Position numbers and translations under genes: made by a program. A stretch of 51,947 bases of DNA. Source: Clostridiales bacterium. Its GTDB lineage: Bacteria > Bacillota > Clostridia > Christensenellales > UBA1242. Every line of letters starts with the position of its first letter. Position 1 is the stretch's first letter. Positions 17,583-26,228 of the stretch are shown here, one piece after another. The notes below the pieces were generated by a model. It worked only from the letters and a program-made list of their open reading frames with translations, ran no database searches and was not told the DNA's origin. The stretch lies in NCBI GenBank assembly GCA_015069335.1, contig SVIU01000004.1:1-51947 (forward strand), given 5' to 3'.

Positions 17583-18026
17583 TTATTGTCTTTTTGATTT
17601 GAAAAATTGTGTTAAAAGGCTTGAACACTCGTCTTGCATAACTCCGCCAACAACATTTGTTTTGTGGTTTAGACGGTCGTCTTGCATTATGGAATTTAAA
17701 AGGTTGGTTTTGCTGGTTTTGTCATATGCACCAAAATATAAATTGTTTATGCGTGCGTTAAGAATTGCTCCTGCACACATTGGGCAAGGCTCAAGTGTTA
17801 CATAAATGTCACAGTTGTCAAGACGCCAAGATTTTAACTTTTTGCAAGCCTTTGCAATTGCCAAAACTTCGGCATGATTGATGGCGTTTTGAGTTTTGTT
17901 GCGAGTGTTATATGCTCTGGCAATAACCTTGCCATCACACACTACTACAGCGCCAATTGGCACTTCATCTTTTTCGAAACTTTTTTGGGCCTGTTTGTAG
18001 GCCTGTTGCATAAATTTAATTTCCAT
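17583..18026 (-). CDS. tadA: tRNA-specific adenosine deaminase
   Basis: TadA converts A34 to inosine in tRNA-Arg(ACG). The 147-residue cytidine-deaminase-fold protein has the zinc and proton-shuttle motif HAEV (H51, E53) and PCPMCAGAI (C81, C84). The start has AAGGA upstream. It lies 8 bases after rlmH and ends 40 bases before the yqfC start, just upstream of the sigma-E-like promoter. Confidence 0.95.
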   Translation of the reverse strand: MEIKFMQQAYKQAQKSFEKDEVPIGAVVVCDGKVIARAYNTRNKTQNAINHAEVLAIAKACKKLKSWRLDNCDIYVTLEPCPMCAGAILNARINNLYFGAYDKTSKTNLLNSIMQDDRLNHKTNVVGGVMQDECSSLLTQFFKSKRQ

Positions 18027-18034
18027 AATATTCC

Positions 18035-18493
18035 TTATTTGTGATAACTAATGTTGTTATTTATTGTGAATGCCCTATAAATTTGCTCTAATAGCATAAC
18101 TCTTGCCAAGCGATGCGGAAACGTCATTTTGCTCATACTAATTTTTAAATTTGCTTTTTGTTTTACTGCCTCACTAACACCATAAGAGCCACCTATCACA
18201 AAAGTGATTTCGCTGTTTATGTTTGCAATATCATTTATTTTGCAAGCAAGTTCTTCGCTGGAAATTAAAGTGCCTTTTACGTCCAGTAATACAACATAAC
18301 CCTTTAAGTTTTTGATTATTTCTTCACCCTCTAGATATTTGATTTGCTCAATATTTTCATAATTCGTAAATTCTTTTAGTTCTTTTATGTTTAAAACACA
18401 AAAGCGGGAGAGCCTTTTTTCGTACTCCCCGCAAGCGTCTATAAAAAATTTGTCTTTTAAATTTCCAACCGTAACCAAGTTGATTTTTAGCAT
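18035..18493 (-). CDS. rlmH: 23S rRNA (pseudouridine1915-N3)-methyltransferase RlmH
   Basis: RlmH is a SPOUT methyltransferase that modifies helix 69 of 23S rRNA using SAM. The start at 18493 (MLKINLVTVGNLKD) shares its A with the stop of the upstream CPBP gene (TAATG), giving 152 residues. The trefoil-knot SAM-binding loops VVLLDVKG and FVIGGSYGVS and the conserved end FTINNNISYHK are present. The five-codon extension upstream is less likely. Confidence 0.95.
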   Translation of the reverse strand: MLKINLVTVGNLKDKFFIDACGEYEKRLSRFCVLNIKELKEFTNYENIEQIKYLEGEEIIKNLKGYVVLLDVKGTLISSEELACKINDIANINSEITFVIGGSYGVSEAVKQKANLKISMSKMTFPHRLARVMLLEQIYRAFTINNNISYHK

Positions 18494-19656
18494 TATAGTA
18501 TACCCCAAATTAGTGTAAAGATTGTAACAAGCACGCCAAGCGCCAATGTTCCGTACATAAACGATTTTTCTTTTAGTGTTGGCTTAACTTTTTCAACATT
18601 GCCAAACAACATTTTGTTTTTAAAGTTAAAATCAATAACAAGCCGTCTTTGACCATTTGGAGCAATATTGTTCTCCACAGTCATTTCTGGCAAGTCTTGA
18701 TCTTTTTGCACGCCATTTTCGGCATCAATTTTGTTTACGTCTAGGTCAAAGCTGTTAAACAAATCTTCTCTTTGTTTTACAGCAATTGCTTTTTGCGCAA
18801 GTTGTTTAAACTCTTTTACACGAGTGGTTTTCATAAGCCATTTTACTAGAAAAAACAAAATTGTCAGCACAATTACCACAATAAAAATTATTGCCATAAA
18901 TGCCAAAATTGGATTGCTATTGTCAAGTGCCTTTGCTAAATTTTCTGAGAAATTGCCTAGTGGCAACTTGTTGTGCATTGCAAAAGTCATATACAGCCCC
19001 ATAAAGTTGTTCATAAAATGCACAATCATTGATGGGATTATTGAGCCAGTTAAATATACCAACACTGTCAAGAATGCACCAATTACAATTGCATAAAATG
19101 CCTGCTCAACATTCAAGTGCATAAGTCCAAACAATACCGAAACCAAAATTATTGCTTTTTTTGTTCCAAGTTGTTTACAGCCATTTAAAAGCATACCTCT
19201 ATGACAAAATTCTTCACATATGCCTGGCAACAATGCTGTGAGTATTATATCGCCCAAAAACGCCATAAGCGGATAGCCGCTTGAATTTGTTGAAGCCATA
19301 CCAAAACTTGGATCATAGCCTGTTGCGTTAATAAAAATATTAAAAAATGACGCAACTGCCATATTAACAAAATAGACAATAAAGCCAATCAATATTGCAA
19401 TTATTACTGCCTTGAAACTGATTTTTTTAATATTAAAATCTTTTACAACTTCTATTGCCTTTTTTTTGCGCATTTTTTTGTACATTAAAAATGGCAACAA
19501 ACCCATAATGCCTACTTGAATTACAACACTTAATATAGACGACACGAATGCGTCAACTTGCACCAAACTTGTTAAAATTCTAATAGCAACAAAGCAAATA
19601 ATGACAACAAAATATATCAAACTAGAATCAAAAAATAAACTTCTTTCTTTTTTCAT
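18493..19656 (-). CDS. CPBP-family intramembrane metalloprotease, copy 1
   Basis: The 387-residue membrane protein has about eight hydrophobic helices. The family motifs are CEEFCHRG (EExxxR), FGLMHLN and HFMNNF (HxxxN), so the active site looks intact. It carries a long hydrophilic insertion (about residues 280-350) before a last membrane helix at the C-terminus. CPBP proteins include Rce1-type prenyl-protein proteases and bacteriocin self-immunity proteins; no substrate is suggested here. GAGGT precedes the ATG. It follows a second CPBP gene by 15 bases, and the two share the hydrophilic-tail-plus-terminal-helix layout, suggesting duplication. Confidence 0.88.
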   Translation of the reverse strand: MKKERSLFFDSSLIYFVVIICFVAIRILTSLVQVDAFVSSILSVVIQVGIMGLLPFLMYKKMRKKKAIEVVKDFNIKKISFKAVIIAILIGFIVYFVNMAVASFFNIFINATGYDPSFGMASTNSSGYPLMAFLGDIILTALLPGICEEFCHRGMLLNGCKQLGTKKAIILVSVLFGLMHLNVEQAFYAIVIGAFLTVLVYLTGSIIPSMIVHFMNNFMGLYMTFAMHNKLPLGNFSENLAKALDNSNPILAFMAIIFIVVIVLTILFFLVKWLMKTTRVKEFKQLAQKAIAVKQREDLFNSFDLDVNKIDAENGVQKDQDLPEMTVENNIAPNGQRRLVIDFNFKNKMLFGNVEKVKPTLKEKSFMYGTLALGVLVTIFTLIWGIL

Positions 19657-19671
19657 TATTACCTCAAATTA

Positions 19672-20643
19672 TTATTTTGCTATATTGGTAAAATAAGTTG
19701 CAACAATTGTAACAAGCCAAATTAAAGCCCCTACTCCCAATGATATATACAACCACAAATTGTGCTCTTTTTTGCCTTTTTCTGCTTGTTGATTGTCTTG
19801 TGTTTTTGATTTGTTTATCATAAGTTTTTTAATTATGACAAAAATTGTTACAAATGTTGTTGCAGCCAATAAAACAAACAAAATTATTGACATAACACCA
19901 CTAATACTTTCACCAAACAAATTAAATCCTGTTGATTTTGCGATGTATTCTACTGTTAAAATAATAAAATTATTACAAAAATGCGTAATCATTGAATAAA
20001 CAACAGAACCAGTTTTTTCAACAATTAATGTAAATATTATGCCCATAATCAATGGAAACACAAACTGATTTATTGACAAGTGCATAATTGCAAACATAAG
20101 TGATGAAATTAATGCGGCAAACCAAAAACCACGCTTTCTTAAACCGTTAAAAATTATGCCTCTAAAAATTAATTCTTCAAAAATTGCTGGAATTATTGCC
20201 AATAACAAAACGTTAAGCATATACCAACCAAAATTGTCCATTGGCAATTGAATGCCTGATGAAATAAAGCCAAACTTTTGAAAAACACCATCAATTAAGC
20301 CTATAAAATTTACAAAACCCAATACTGCAATTAATGAGATTAATATGCAAACAAACATATTTCTTACACTAAATTTTGTTTTAATTTTGCTTGCCACCAA
20401 AAAGTTTATTTTGCTTTTTTTGTTTATAAAAAAATATACAATAAAAAATCCAATTTGTGCAAGGAGTGTCATAACAATTATGTACGATAAAGAATTTTCT
20501 AAAGCCTTAGGATCTTGATAAATTCCAGCAAAAATATAAGCAACAACAAATGCTAAAAGTTGCGGAAGTATAATTGCCCATAAGAATGTTTTTCCTACGT
20601 CTTTTTCGTTATAAAAATTTCTTTTTTCCAATTGCGTAATCAC
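19672..20643 (-). CDS. CPBP-family intramembrane metalloprotease, copy 2
   Basis: The 323-residue protein has about eight membrane helices and the motifs FEELIFRG (EExxxR), FAIMHLS and THFCNNF. The catalytic Glu/Arg/His/Asn set is intact. Like its downstream neighbour it has a charged Lys-rich tail followed by one last membrane helix. The listed start is GTG. AAAGGTG overlaps that GTG and lies about 9 bases before an in-frame TTG at 20631, which may be the true start. Tandem arrangement suggests gene duplication. Confidence 0.85.
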   Translation of the reverse strand: MITQLEKRNFYNEKDVGKTFLWAIILPQLLAFVVAYIFAGIYQDPKALENSLSYIIVMTLLAQIGFFIVYFFINKKSKINFLVASKIKTKFSVRNMFVCILISLIAVLGFVNFIGLIDGVFQKFGFISSGIQLPMDNFGWYMLNVLLLAIIPAIFEELIFRGIIFNGLRKRGFWFAALISSLMFAIMHLSINQFVFPLIMGIIFTLIVEKTGSVVYSMITHFCNNFIILTVEYIAKSTGFNLFGESISGVMSIILFVLLAATTFVTIFVIIKKLMINKSKTQDNQQAEKGKKEHNLWLYISLGVGALIWLVTIVATYFTNIAK

Positions 20644-20686
20644 CTTTTATGCTAAAAAAATTATGCCTTATTATTAATATTTGGCA

Positions 20687-21136
20687 TTATCTTTTGATAT
20701 CTGTTAAAAAACTAATAAAGTTATTTACATCAGAAAATTGACGATAAACCGATGCAAAACGTATGTAAGAAACTTCGTCAATTGGTTTAAGCCTTTCCAT
20801 TACCATATCACCAATTTTTACCGAGCGAATTTCTTTAACCATACCGTCGTTAAGCTCTTTTTCTATGTCGTTTGCAATGTTTTCTATTTGAGTTAAGGTA
20901 ACAGGACGCTTTTCACATGATTTGATTAAGCCGTTGATTATTTTGCTTTTGTCAAAAGGTTGAATTGAGCCGTTTTTCTTAACAACCAAAATTGGAGTAC
21001 TCTCCACTGTTTCATAAGTTGTGAAACGCTTGCCACATTTTAAACATTCGCGTCTTCTTCTGATTGAATTAATTTCTATAGTTGCACGCGAATCAACGAC
21101 TTTTGAATCATTATAACCACAATATATACACTTCAT
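20687..21136 (-). CDS. nrdR: Transcriptional repressor NrdR
   Basis: NrdR senses ATP/dATP and represses ribonucleotide reductase genes by binding NrdR boxes. The start at 21136, with AGAGGT upstream, gives 149 residues beginning [17 protein letters not shown]. The zinc ribbon has C3, C6, C31 and C34 ([11 protein letters not shown]), followed by an ATP-cone domain ([19 protein letters not shown]). It has its own TTTACA-17-TATATT promoter. No ribonucleotide reductase gene is in the window. Confidence 0.96.
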   Translation of the reverse strand: MKCIYCGYNDSKVVDSRATIEINSIRRRRECLKCGKRFTTYETVESTPILVVKKNGSIQPFDKSKIINGLIKSCEKRPVTLTQIENIANDIEKELNDGMVKEIRSVKIGDMVMERLKPIDEVSYIRFASVYRQFSDVNNFISFLTDIKR

Positions 21137-21154
21137 TTGTAACCTCTGCTTGAT

Positions 21155-21183
21155 AATATACCATATTTGGTTGTGATTGTAAA
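21155..21183 (-). promoter_or_regulatory. Sigma-A promoter of nrdR
   Basis: TTTACA (21178-21183), a 17-base spacer and TATATT (21155-21160) on the minus strand, about 19 bases before the ATG. Confidence 0.65.
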
Positions 21184-21208
21184 CTTTTTTTGCCATAGTT
21201 TGCAAAAA

Positions 21209-21234
21209 AAATGACATACCCGAGTATGTCATTT
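21209..21234 (-). terminator. Terminator of the 64-residue protein gene
   Basis: AAATGACATAC pairs with GTATGTCATTT around a 4-base loop, with T residues after it on the minus strand. It starts 8 bases after the stop codon at 21242 and insulates nrdR. Confidence 0.9.
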
Positions 21235-21241
21235 AAAAAAA

Positions 21242-21436
21242 CTACTTTTCTTCGCCAAGATCTTTATTTTTTTCTTGTTTTTTCTTTAATTCTTGCGCTC
21301 TCATATATTCAAGAATTGCTTCAGCAGTTGGATCATATTCGCATCCACCCTCATAATGTTTTTTTGTACCCTTTGTTGTTTCAAAGCCGTTTTCTTCTCT
21401 CCAACCGTCAAAACCGTCATAAATTCTTTTATCCAT
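21242..21436 (-). CDS. Small hypothetical protein (64 residues)
   Basis: A consensus AAGGAGGG site, a TTGACA promoter and a strong terminator frame this small gene, so it is very likely expressed on its own. The product begins MDKRIYDGFDGWREENGF, is acidic-basic mixed, and ends in a Lys/Glu-rich helix (RAQELKKKQEKNK). There is one cysteine and no membrane segment. No family is recognised. Confidence 0.8.
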   Translation of the reverse strand: MDKRIYDGFDGWREENGFETTKGTKKHYEGGCEYDPTAEAILEYMRAQELKKKQEKNKDLGEEK

Positions 21437-21460
21437 ATTTCCCTCCTTATTTATTATAGT

Positions 21461-21489
21461 ATAGTATCATTGTTGTTTTTGTTTGTCAA
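21461..21489 (-). promoter_or_regulatory. Sigma-A promoter of the 64-residue protein gene
   Basis: TTGACA (21484-21489), a 17-base spacer and TACTAT (21461-21466) on the minus strand. A TATAAT shifted by 8 bases overlaps the TACTAT. Confidence 0.6.
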
Positions 21490-21581
21490 TATAGATTGTT
21501 GCAAAAACTGTGGTTTGTCAAACATGTTTTAAAGGTTTTTAGTTTGGATGTAAAATTATAATCAACTAAATTTTTGTTTTT

Positions 21582-22046
21582 TTAACTCCTTGCATATTCG
21601 GAAGAAGTAGTTCCCCTTTCTAATTGTTTATCTTGTTTTAATTTTTTTGCCAATCGCTGTAAATCTTTTTTCATTGATGGAGTAAAATCAAATCGCCACC
21701 CCATTATTGTCGTAGTTGTATCAGTTTCTTTTACAACCCAAAAAACATCCGTATTATATGGTAAATCACTAATGGGTAAATCAACAGTTCTTGCATAAAA
21801 AATGCCATAAGTATATACAAAGTCCACGATAGCATCCGCTATAGCACTTTCTTTATCTTTGTAATAAACAAGAGCGTCATACAATATTTTTACGTATTGT
21901 TGATCTCTTTCATAATGCTCATCTTCCGGTAGAGTATCACTTCCATAAGGTGATATAAATTCACGTAGTAAAAATTCCAAAGCATGTCGAACATCCCTCT
22001 TTTTTTGCACTGATTTTATCCAGCCTTTTAAATCTTTAATTTTCAT
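21582..22046 (-). CDS. Hypothetical protein (154 residues)
   Basis: The ATG follows AAGGAGGAG at ideal spacing and a TTGACA-17-TATAGT promoter, so expression is well supported. The soluble product starts with a basic helix (MKIKDLKGWIKSVQKKRDVR), has a middle section rich in Asp, Tyr and Glu, and ends with a Lys/Gln-rich helix (KKLKQDKQLERG). There is no signal peptide or membrane segment, and no family is recognised. It stands alone between rnpB and the 64-residue protein gene. Confidence 0.75.
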   Translation of the reverse strand: MKIKDLKGWIKSVQKKRDVRHALEFLLREFISPYGSDTLPEDEHYERDQQYVKILYDALVYYKDKESAIADAIVDFVYTYGIFYARTVDLPISDLPYNTDVFWVVKETDTTTTIMGWRFDFTPSMKKDLQRLAKKLKQDKQLERGTTSSEYARS

Positions 22047-22088
22047 ATTCTCCTCCTTATCTACTTTAAAATATTAAGACTTCAATTT

Positions 22089-22117
22089 ACTATAATATAA
22101 ATTGCCCTTCTTGTCAA
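22089..22117 (-). promoter_or_regulatory. Sigma-A promoter of the 154-residue protein gene
   Basis: TTGACA (22112-22117), a 17-base spacer and TATAGT (22089-22094) on the minus strand. Confidence 0.7.
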
Positions 22118-22151
22118 GTCTTTAAATTTTTCAATTTAAAGTGTATAAATG

Positions 22152-22188
22152 ACAAAAAAAAGACTAAAGATATAAAATATCTTCAGCC
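22152..22188 (-). terminator. Terminator of rnpB
   Basis: GGCTGAAGATA and TATCTTTAGTC pair (one G-U) and are followed by eight T residues on the minus strand, about 30 bases after the RNase P RNA 3' end. Confidence 0.85.
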
Positions 22189-22217
22189 TTCACAACCAGT
22201 TTGGTTGCTTTAATGGA

Positions 22218-22559
22218 TAGTTAGTCTATAAGCCGAGTTCTGTATTAAATGGTCATCTTTCTAGTTGCAATATCTCTATTGCAATCAAGCGATATTTTTG
22301 CACCACTCGAAAGGACACGAATATGTGGTGGCTTAATCTTGCCTTAAATGGGGTTTGCATTGACCAAAGCGATTACCCGCTTTGCGGTGGGCTCTTACCC
22401 CACCTTTTCACCTTTGCCAAATAAAATTTGGTAGTTATTTTCTGTTGCACTTTCCTTAGAGTCGCCTCCACCGGGATTTCTCCGGCATTACTTCCTTTAA
22501 AGGCTCGGACTTTCCTCACGGTTATCATCACAATAACCCTGCGACCATCTGGCTAACTA
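22218..22559 (-). ncRNA. rnpB: RNase P RNA (catalytic subunit), apparently class A
   Basis: The minus strand carries the universal landmarks GAGGAAAGTCC near the 5' part, AAGTGCAACAGAAA, the GGTAAGAGCCCACC segment, and ACAGAACTCGGCTTATAG near the 3' end. The ends pair (TAGTTAG with CTAACTA), giving helix P1 and fixing the mature boundaries at about 342 nt. The landmarks look like class A. The RNA processes tRNA 5' ends with RnpA. A sigma-A promoter places the transcript start almost exactly on the first base. Confidence 0.96.
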
Positions 22560-22566
22560 CATTATA

Positions 22567-22595
22567 AGAATAACACAATTATAAAATGTTGTCAA
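22567..22595 (-). promoter_or_regulatory. Sigma-A promoter of rnpB
   Basis: TTGACA (22590-22595), a 17-base spacer and TATTCT (22567-22572) end 7 bases before the RNase P RNA 5' end on the minus strand. Confidence 0.75.
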
Positions 22596-22637
22596 GATTG
22601 ACAATAAGTATAAACCGCATTTTTCTATAAGTGCATA

Positions 22638-22746
22638 AAAATATGGCGATTGTATTTTGCATTAGCCGACCTTTTGGCTTTAATTTTTGCTTTTAGTCAA
22701 AAATTTAAAACAACCAAATGCTCAATGTTTACAATCACCATATTTT
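22638..22746. repeat. Long inverted repeat between dnaJ and rnpB
   Basis: The arms at 22638-22654 and 22730-22746 match over 17 bases with one difference, which stays paired as G-U in RNA from the minus strand. Inside are secondary pairings (GCATT with AATGC, and AGCC with GGCT). It begins 10 bases after the dnaJ stop. It may end the heat-shock transcript, be a structured RNA, or be a small palindromic repeat element. Confidence 0.6.
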
Positions 22747-22755
22747 AAACTGATT

Positions 22756-23895
22756 TTATGAATATTTTTTTGTATTATCTACAAATGATGCATATTTTGA
22801 ATATGAATTTTCTTTGTAAAGCTTTTCTATTTCTTGCAATTTTTCTTTTGCTTTTTTATCTAATTTGCTTGGTGCTTCGCTCTTTAAGGTAACAAGCATA
22901 TCACCACGAGATTCTCTTTGCAACACTTTTGTTCCTTTACCTTTTAGACGCATTACTGTTCCACTTTGAGTGAGTTCTTTTATGGTTAAGGTATAAATGC
23001 CTTCTAGTGTTGGAATTTCTATTTTGCCACCCAAAATTAAGGTTGTAAATGGCACATAAACTGTTAGCAAAATATCGTTGCCATCACGAACGAGCATTTT
23101 GTCTTTATCTACATTGATTTTAATGTTTAAATCGCCGTTTACACCTTTTGAAGTTGGTGCATTACCTTCACCACGCATACGCAAAACTTGGTCTTGGTTT
23201 ATACCAGCTGGAACTTTTACCGTTACAACTTTTGTTACTTTTGTGTAGCCCTTACCCGAGCAATGTTCACATTTTGTTTTAATGCGCTTTCCTGTACCAG
23301 AACACGTTTCACACATTCCTTCACGAATTGTAGTGCCAAAAATTGTATTTTGTTGAAAGCGGACCCTTCCTGCCCCCTTACAGTCTGGGCATGTTTCAAA
23401 TTCTGTGCCGTTTTTTGCTCCTGTGCCTTGACAATGTGGACACGATTCTAATTTTGTAACACGAATATCTTTACTGCATCCAAAAGCCGATTCTTTTAGC
23501 GAAATATTAAGCGATAGGTTTATATCTTCGCCACGAGCATTTTGTCTTGTTTGCGCACGCCCGCCCCCGCCAAAAGCCGAGAAAATATCGCCAAAAATGT
23601 CACCAAAGCCACCACCGGAAAAACCACCACTAAAACCACCGTTTCCGCCAAAAAAGTCTGAAAAATTAGGGCCACCTTCGGCAGAGCCAAATTGGTCATA
23701 GTTGCTTCTTTTTTGTTGGTCGCTTAAAACCTCGTAGGCCTCGTTTACTTCTTTAAACTTTTCGGCTGCTTGTGGGTTGTCTTTATTTAAGTCTGGGTGA
23801 TATTTTTTTGCAAGTTTACGGTATGCCGATTTAATATCGTCATCACTTGCATTTTTTTCTACACCAAGAATTGAATAGTAGTCTTTGTTTGCCAT
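22756..23895 (-). CDS. dnaJ: Chaperone DnaJ
   Basis: DnaJ is the Hsp40 that delivers substrates to DnaK and stimulates its ATPase. The ATG at 23895, with AAAAGGA upstream, gives 379 residues. There is a J domain with HPD (YHPDLN near residue 35) and a Gly/Phe-rich linker. Four zinc-binding repeats follow ([32 protein letters not shown]), then the two beta domains for substrate. It is the last gene of the hrcA operon, separated from dnaK by a 190-base palindromic spacer. Confidence 0.97.
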   Translation of the reverse strand: MANKDYYSILGVEKNASDDDIKSAYRKLAKKYHPDLNKDNPQAAEKFKEVNEAYEVLSDQQKRSNYDQFGSAEGGPNFSDFFGGNGGFSGGFSGGGFGDIFGDIFSAFGGGGRAQTRQNARGEDINLSLNISLKESAFGCSKDIRVTKLESCPHCQGTGAKNGTEFETCPDCKGAGRVRFQQNTIFGTTIREGMCETCSGTGKRIKTKCEHCSGKGYTKVTKVVTVKVPAGINQDQVLRMRGEGNAPTSKGVNGDLNIKINVDKDKMLVRDGNDILLTVYVPFTTLILGGKIEIPTLEGIYTLTIKELTQSGTVMRLKGKGTKVLQRESRGDMLVTLKSEAPSKLDKKAKEKLQEIEKLYKENSYSKYASFVDNTKKYS

Positions 23896-23936
23896 AATTT
23901 TCCTTTTAAGCATTTTTTAAAATGCGTTAATAGTTA

Positions 23937-24046
23937 AAGGCGACACGATAAAATCGGTCGCGTTAATAGTTAATAGTGATTGTTATTTAATATTTTAAAT
24001 AATCATTCACTTTTCACGCGACCGAGCAATAGCGAGCGTCGTCCTT
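23937..24046. repeat. Imperfect palindromic element between dnaK and dnaJ
   Basis: About 110 bases form a nested palindrome. The outer ends AAGGCGAC and GTCGTCCTT pair imperfectly. GGTCGCG (23956-23962) pairs with CGCGACC (24017-24023). The centre is the AT-rich self-complementary TTATTTAATATTTTAAATAA. G/C-rich arms in an otherwise very AT-rich spacer suggest an inserted repeat rather than ordinary spacer. Confidence 0.6.
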
Positions 24047-24064
24047 CACTTTTCACTATTCACT
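24043..24064. repeat. TTCACT-type short direct repeats, copy after dnaK
   Basis: Units of TTCACT with TTTCACTATTCACT spacing follow the palindrome. The same units fill 26139-26210 on the other side of dnaK, so dnaK is flanked by two related repeat tracts. Confidence 0.55.
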
Positions 24065-24088
24065 AATAACTAATTTTGCTTGCAAAAA

Positions 24089-25915
24089 TTAGTTATTGTT
24101 ATCTTCATCAACCACTACTTCTGGATCAGAATTGTTGCTTTCTGTTGCATTTTCTGGTTGAGTGCCAGCGTTTGCTTGAGCATTTTGGTACATTCTTGTA
24201 AACACTTCGTTAGAAACGTTTGTTAAATCTTCCATTGCTTTTTTAATCACTTCTGTTTCGGTTGAATCGATTTCTTTTTTAGCTTTTTCTATCGCCTCGT
24301 TTAATTTTGTTTTGTCTTCTTCTGGAAGTTTGTCGCCGTTTTGTTTTAACATTTTTTCTAATTGATAAATTCTGTTATCAGCGTCATTTTTTGTGTCAAT
24401 AAATTCTCTACGTTTTTTATCTTCTTCTGCGTTTGCTTCAGCCTCTTTAACTGCTTTTTCAATTTCTTCTTCAGTTAAATTTGAAGATGCGGTGATTGTA
24501 ATTGATTGTTCTTTGTTTGTTCCTAAATCTTTTGCACTAACGTGAACAATTCCGTTTGCGTCAATGTCAAAAGTAACTTCAATTTGTGGAACGCCTCTTG
24601 GTGCTGGTGGAATGTCTGCAAGTTGGAATCTGCCAAGAGTTTTGTTTTGATTTGCAAATTCTCTTTCACCTTGTAAAACGTGAATGTCAACACCCGGTTG
24701 GTTGTCTACTGCTGTTGAGAATACTTGTGATTTTTTGGTTGGAATTGTTGTATTTCTGTTGATTAATTTTGTAAATACTCCGCCTAATGTTTCAATACCT
24801 AAAGAAAGTGGCGTTACGTCTAATAGTAACACGTCTTTAACTTCGCCAGCAAGAACACCACCTTGGATTGCAGCACCAACTGAAACACATTCGTCTGGGT
24901 TTATACCTTTAAATGGCTCTTTTCCAGTATAATTTTTAACTGCTTCTACAACGGCAGGGATACGAGTAGATCCACCTACTAAAATCACTTTATCTATTTG
25001 GCTGTTTGAAAGTTTAGCATCTTGTAGAGCTCTTGTCAAGCAATCTGTTGTCTTTTTAACAAGATGAGAAGTCATATCGTCAAATTTTGCTCTAGTTAAA
25101 TCGTATTCCAAATTTTTAGGGCCGTTTGCATCTGCTGAAATAAATGGCAATGAAATTGTTGTCATTGCTGTTGCGGAAAGTTCAATTTTTGCTTTTTCTG
25201 CAGCATCTTTAAGTCTTTGCATAGCGAGTTTATCTGTTCTTAAATCAATTCCGTTTTCATTTTTAAACTCTGTAACAAGTAGGTCAATAATTGCATTATC
25301 AAAGTCATCACCACCAAGTTTTGTATCACCGTTTGTTGATAATACTTCAAAAACGCCGTCGCCAATTTCCAAGATAGAAACGTCAAATGTACCACCACCA
25401 AGGTCATAAACCAAGATTTTTTGATTTTTGTTTTCACCTTTGTCCAAGCCATATGCAAGTGCTGCCGCTGTTGGCTCGTTGATAATTCTAAGCACATCAA
25501 GACCTGCTATTTTTCCAGCATCTTTTGTTGCTTGACGTTGGCTATCGTTAAAGTAAGCAGGAACTGTGATAACTGCTTGTGTTACTTTTTCTCCCAAATA
25601 ACTTTCGGCATCTGTTTTTAATTTTGTTAAAATCATTGCTGAAATTTCTTGTGGAGTATATTCTTTTCCATTTAATGTAACTTTTTCGTCAGTACCCATT
25701 TTTCTTTTGATACTTTGAATTGTGTTTTCGTGGTTTGAAACTGCTTGGCGTTTTGCAACTTTACCAACCAATTTTTCTCCTGTTTTTGTGTAAGCAACAA
25801 CACTTGGTGTTGTTCTGTCGCCTTCTGCATTTGCGATTACGGTTGGTCTACCACCCTCCATAACTGACACGCATGAATTTGTTGTTCCTAAGTCTATACC
25901 AATAATTTTTCCCAT
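24089..25915 (-). CDS. dnaK: Chaperone DnaK (Hsp70)
   Basis: DnaK is the ATP-dependent Hsp70. The 608-residue protein starts [18 protein letters not shown]. It has the actin-fold motifs [25 protein letters not shown] and [12 protein letters not shown], a substrate-binding domain beginning after the [10 protein letters not shown] linker, and an Asn/Asp-rich acidic tail. AAAGGAG precedes the ATG. It is flanked in the hrcA-grpE-dnaK-dnaJ operon by two unusually long, repeat-filled spacers (about 310 and 190 bases), so the operon mRNA contains several hairpins. Confidence 0.98.
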   Translation of the reverse strand: MGKIIGIDLGTTNSCVSVMEGGRPTVIANAEGDRTTPSVVAYTKTGEKLVGKVAKRQAVSNHENTIQSIKRKMGTDEKVTLNGKEYTPQEISAMILTKLKTDAESYLGEKVTQAVITVPAYFNDSQRQATKDAGKIAGLDVLRIINEPTAAALAYGLDKGENKNQKILVYDLGGGTFDVSILEIGDGVFEVLSTNGDTKLGGDDFDNAIIDLLVTEFKNENGIDLRTDKLAMQRLKDAAEKAKIELSATAMTTISLPFISADANGPKNLEYDLTRAKFDDMTSHLVKKTTDCLTRALQDAKLSNSQIDKVILVGGSTRIPAVVEAVKNYTGKEPFKGINPDECVSVGAAIQGGVLAGEVKDVLLLDVTPLSLGIETLGGVFTKLINRNTTIPTKKSQVFSTAVDNQPGVDIHVLQGEREFANQNKTLGRFQLADIPPAPRGVPQIEVTFDIDANGIVHVSAKDLGTNKEQSITITASSNLTEEEIEKAVKEAEANAEEDKKRREFIDTKNDADNRIYQLEKMLKQNGDKLPEEDKTKLNEAIEKAKKEIDSTETEVIKKAMEDLTNVSNEVFTRMYQNAQANAGTQPENATESNNSDPEVVVDEDNNN

Positions 25916-25978
25916 TTTTTTATATTCTCCTTTATATTTATATTGTTATTTATAGTTTATATTTATTATTTTTAATAG

Positions 25979-26053
25979 GTCAAACACCGCTTCAGGCGGC
26001 TTCGCCGCCAGCTCCCCCTTAAGGTAGGGGGAGCCTTTTTATGTTTGTTTGAC
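25979..26053. repeat. Interspersed double-hairpin repeat, copy 2, with terminal inverted repeats
   Basis: The element starts GTCAAACA and its complement closes at 26046-26053 (TGTTTGAC), so it has 8-bp terminal inverted repeats. Inside are hairpin one (GGCGGC-TTC-GCCGCC) and hairpin two (CTCCCCC-TTAAGGTA-GGGGGAG) followed by T residues. The form is MITE-like. Confidence 0.8.
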
Positions 26054-26138
26054 TTTTCTTTTCTAAACTTAATTACTATTTTTCTATTTTAAATTGTTTC
26101 AATCTTTTGATAAACGATGAATTATATTTAATTTGACC

Positions 26139-26210
26139 TTCACTATTCACTTTTCACTCTTCACTATTCACTTGTGTTTGCAAACGCAAACACACTTCGC
26201 TATTCACTTT
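26139..26210. repeat. TTCACT-type short direct repeats upstream of dnaK
   Basis: TTCACT(A/T)TTCACT units occur about seven times, with a central inverted repeat of TGTGTTTGC. Related units occur at 24043-24064. Confidence 0.55.
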
Positions 26211-26228
26211 TCACTGTGAACAAATTTG

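Larger units (their letters stand above)
25916..26228. other. Repeat-filled spacer between grpE and dnaK
   Basis: The 313 bases contain no gene. From the dnaK side there is an AT-rich stretch, then the double-hairpin repeat (25979-26053), a short AT-rich stretch, TTCACT-type direct repeats (about 26139-26210) enclosing a TGTGTTTGC-AAAC-GCAAACACA hairpin, and GTGAACAAATTTG next to grpE. The spacer lies inside an operon that is usually compact. Confidence 0.75.

Noticed and set aside
25240..25500. 86-codon frame inside dnaK
   Set aside because: Shadow frame within a complete Hsp70 gene.
24043..26210. TTCACT repeats considered as a CRISPR array
   Set aside because: Units are only 6-12 bases, irregularly spaced, with no unique spacers and no cas genes.
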